Shown here one piece after another: positions 63,294-64,000 of a stretch of DNA of 64,000 nt. The notes beneath the pieces are model-generated. The model did not search any database. It saw nothing but the letters and a program-made list of their open reading frames with translations, and had not been told where the DNA came from. Source of the DNA: Aphanomyces cochlioides (taxonomy: Eukaryota; Oomycota; Saprolegniomycetes; Saprolegniales; Verrucalvaceae). The position numbers were made by a program, and so were the translations under genes. The stretch spans positions 1,178,001 to 1,242,000 of the forward strand of contig JAHQRK010000007.1 of assembly GCA_019828595.1 (NCBI GenBank). Reading direction: 5' to 3'. Within the stretch, counting starts at the first letter, position 1, and each line of letters starts with the position of its first letter.

Positions 63294-63888
63294 CTACTCC
63301 GTCCCGCATCTTTTGTCCTTCTGATTATTACACTTGATTTTTGTATTGAAAAATATTGAAGTATAGAGTATTTTATAAATATTAAGAGTTTCTCTAAATG
63401 GCGGGAAGATAAACTCATTTCATAAGCTCCAGGCTTTGTATATTAGACATTTGATGCACTGAATCTCTTAATATCATTGTTTTGATACATCATACCCAAT
63501 CTGACTTCCATAGTGACCCTCCTTGGCTTACATTTATGGGTTGAAGTATTTTCTTTTAGTCGAAGTTTTGGCTGCTATAAAGCTTTCTGGGCAACAAAAC
63601 CAGGACGATGCCATTCAAAACAGTATAGCTGACAACTCGACAAAGATATGTAGACGGCGGCTTCAAAACGAAGCTCTAGCGAGTCTTTCTCTTTTTCACT
63701 CATGTATCCCACTCTACTTCAGTGTCGATAAAATTTTCGTTGGAAGAAATCAACGAATTTAAATATTGTCTAAAGAAAGAGGAAATCACGAGCTTGAATT
63801 TAAGCTAATCAGGATCGCATAATTCAGAAAGCTGCAAAATGTACACAAATGAAAAATTTTTGTGGACAAAAGATATGGGACGGAGTAG
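63294..63888. mobile_element. Stowaway-like MITE nested in the pogo element
   Basis: Ends CTACTCCGTCCCGCATCTTT and, complemented at the right, CTACTCCGTCCCATATCTTT, flanked by TA (63292-63293 and 63889-63890). At 595 bp it is non-coding (the open frame at 63523-63762 looks spurious). The CTxCTCCGTCCC end resembles plant Stowaway MITEs of the Tc1/mariner superfamily. It sits 15 bp inside the right end of its host element. Confidence 0.85.
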
Positions 63889-64000
63889 TATTTACCAGGC
63901 CTCTGTAACTCCCCTTTTGCTTTCACATATTCCGCTATTGGATGGCTTCAGAAATTGACACAAACTATTATTGTGTCGACAAAATCATCCGGAAATTTAA

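Larger units (their letters stand above)
61115..63905. mobile_element. pogo/Tigger-type transposon with a nested MITE
   Basis: The ends CAGAGGCCTGGTAAATA and its complement are perfect over 17 bp and continue imperfectly once the inner MITE at 63294-63888 is removed. TA flanks both sides (61113-61114 and 63906-63907). The left TA is shared with the abutting MITE. CAG-first ends and the DDE_1 transposase place it in the pogo group. The region 62940-63290 within it has no gene. Confidence 0.88.

Noticed and set aside
1..64000. CRISPR arrays, prokaryotic operons or phage genes
   Set aside because: No regular spacer-repeat array or bacterial gene order exists; the genes are spliced and eukaryotic.

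Overview
The window looks like nuclear DNA of a saprolegnialean oomycete, most likely Aphanomyces or a close relative. The genes are compact. Most carry GT-AG introns of only about 38-50 bp, which I could splice by eye; for eight multi-exon genes the joined exons sum to an exact multiple of three. The gene content fits: a secreted GPI-type GH72 glucanosyltransferase, an SDR of the peroxisomal multifunctional-enzyme type, Dre2/anamorsin, a Dbp7-type helicase, an NAD kinase, a full-length ABCB transporter, a kinesin-3 and large ankyrin-like repeat proteins. No rRNA, tRNA, CRISPR array or bacterial operon was seen. The genus is an inference.

Layout. 1-10567: housekeeping block (multipass membrane protein, SDR, GH72, anamorsin, F-box/LRR, DDX31/Dbp7 helicase). 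10720-20349: an EMB8/YheT-type alpha/beta hydrolase gene on the minus strand, broken by three DNA transposons that all landed within 11 bp of one exon: PIF/Harbinger 1 (11417-13674), PIF/Harbinger 2 (13678-15665) and a 3.7-kb Tc1/mariner element with a DD34E transposase and an unexplained antisense accessory gene (15679-19385). Removing the three elements and one copy of each target duplication rejoins the hydrolase reading frame exactly. 20350-27800: a repeat-rich stretch with a pogo-like element, a Myb/SANT-like remnant, a foldback element and a decayed piggyBac-like transposase. 27891-29616: the intact paralogue of the broken hydrolase.

30319-35501: NAD kinase, an ankyrin-PDZ protein, a Bles03/C11orf68-like protein and an orphan. 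37769-41542: intronless full ABCB (P-glycoprotein-type) transporter. 42334-44803: WD40/IQ scaffold protein. 44827-47546: an orphan and a tail-to-tail pair of phosphoglycerate-mutase-like proteins, one with a membrane anchor. 47863-54565: a large ankyrin-like repeat protein and a complete 13-exon kinesin-3.

54600-60720 is a rapidly duplicating block. It holds six copies or fragments of one lineage-restricted family, interleaved with three ankyrin-repeat 3' fragments and a decayed copy of the 3' end of the neighbouring kinesin. 60814-63905 is a second nested repeat: a MITE abutting a pogo-type element that itself contains a Stowaway-like MITE.

The strongest observations are the triple insertion with a recoverable ancestral exon, the repeated pattern of elements abutting and sharing one target duplication, the unexplained accessory gene of the mariner element, and the shuffled block at 54.6-60.7 kb.
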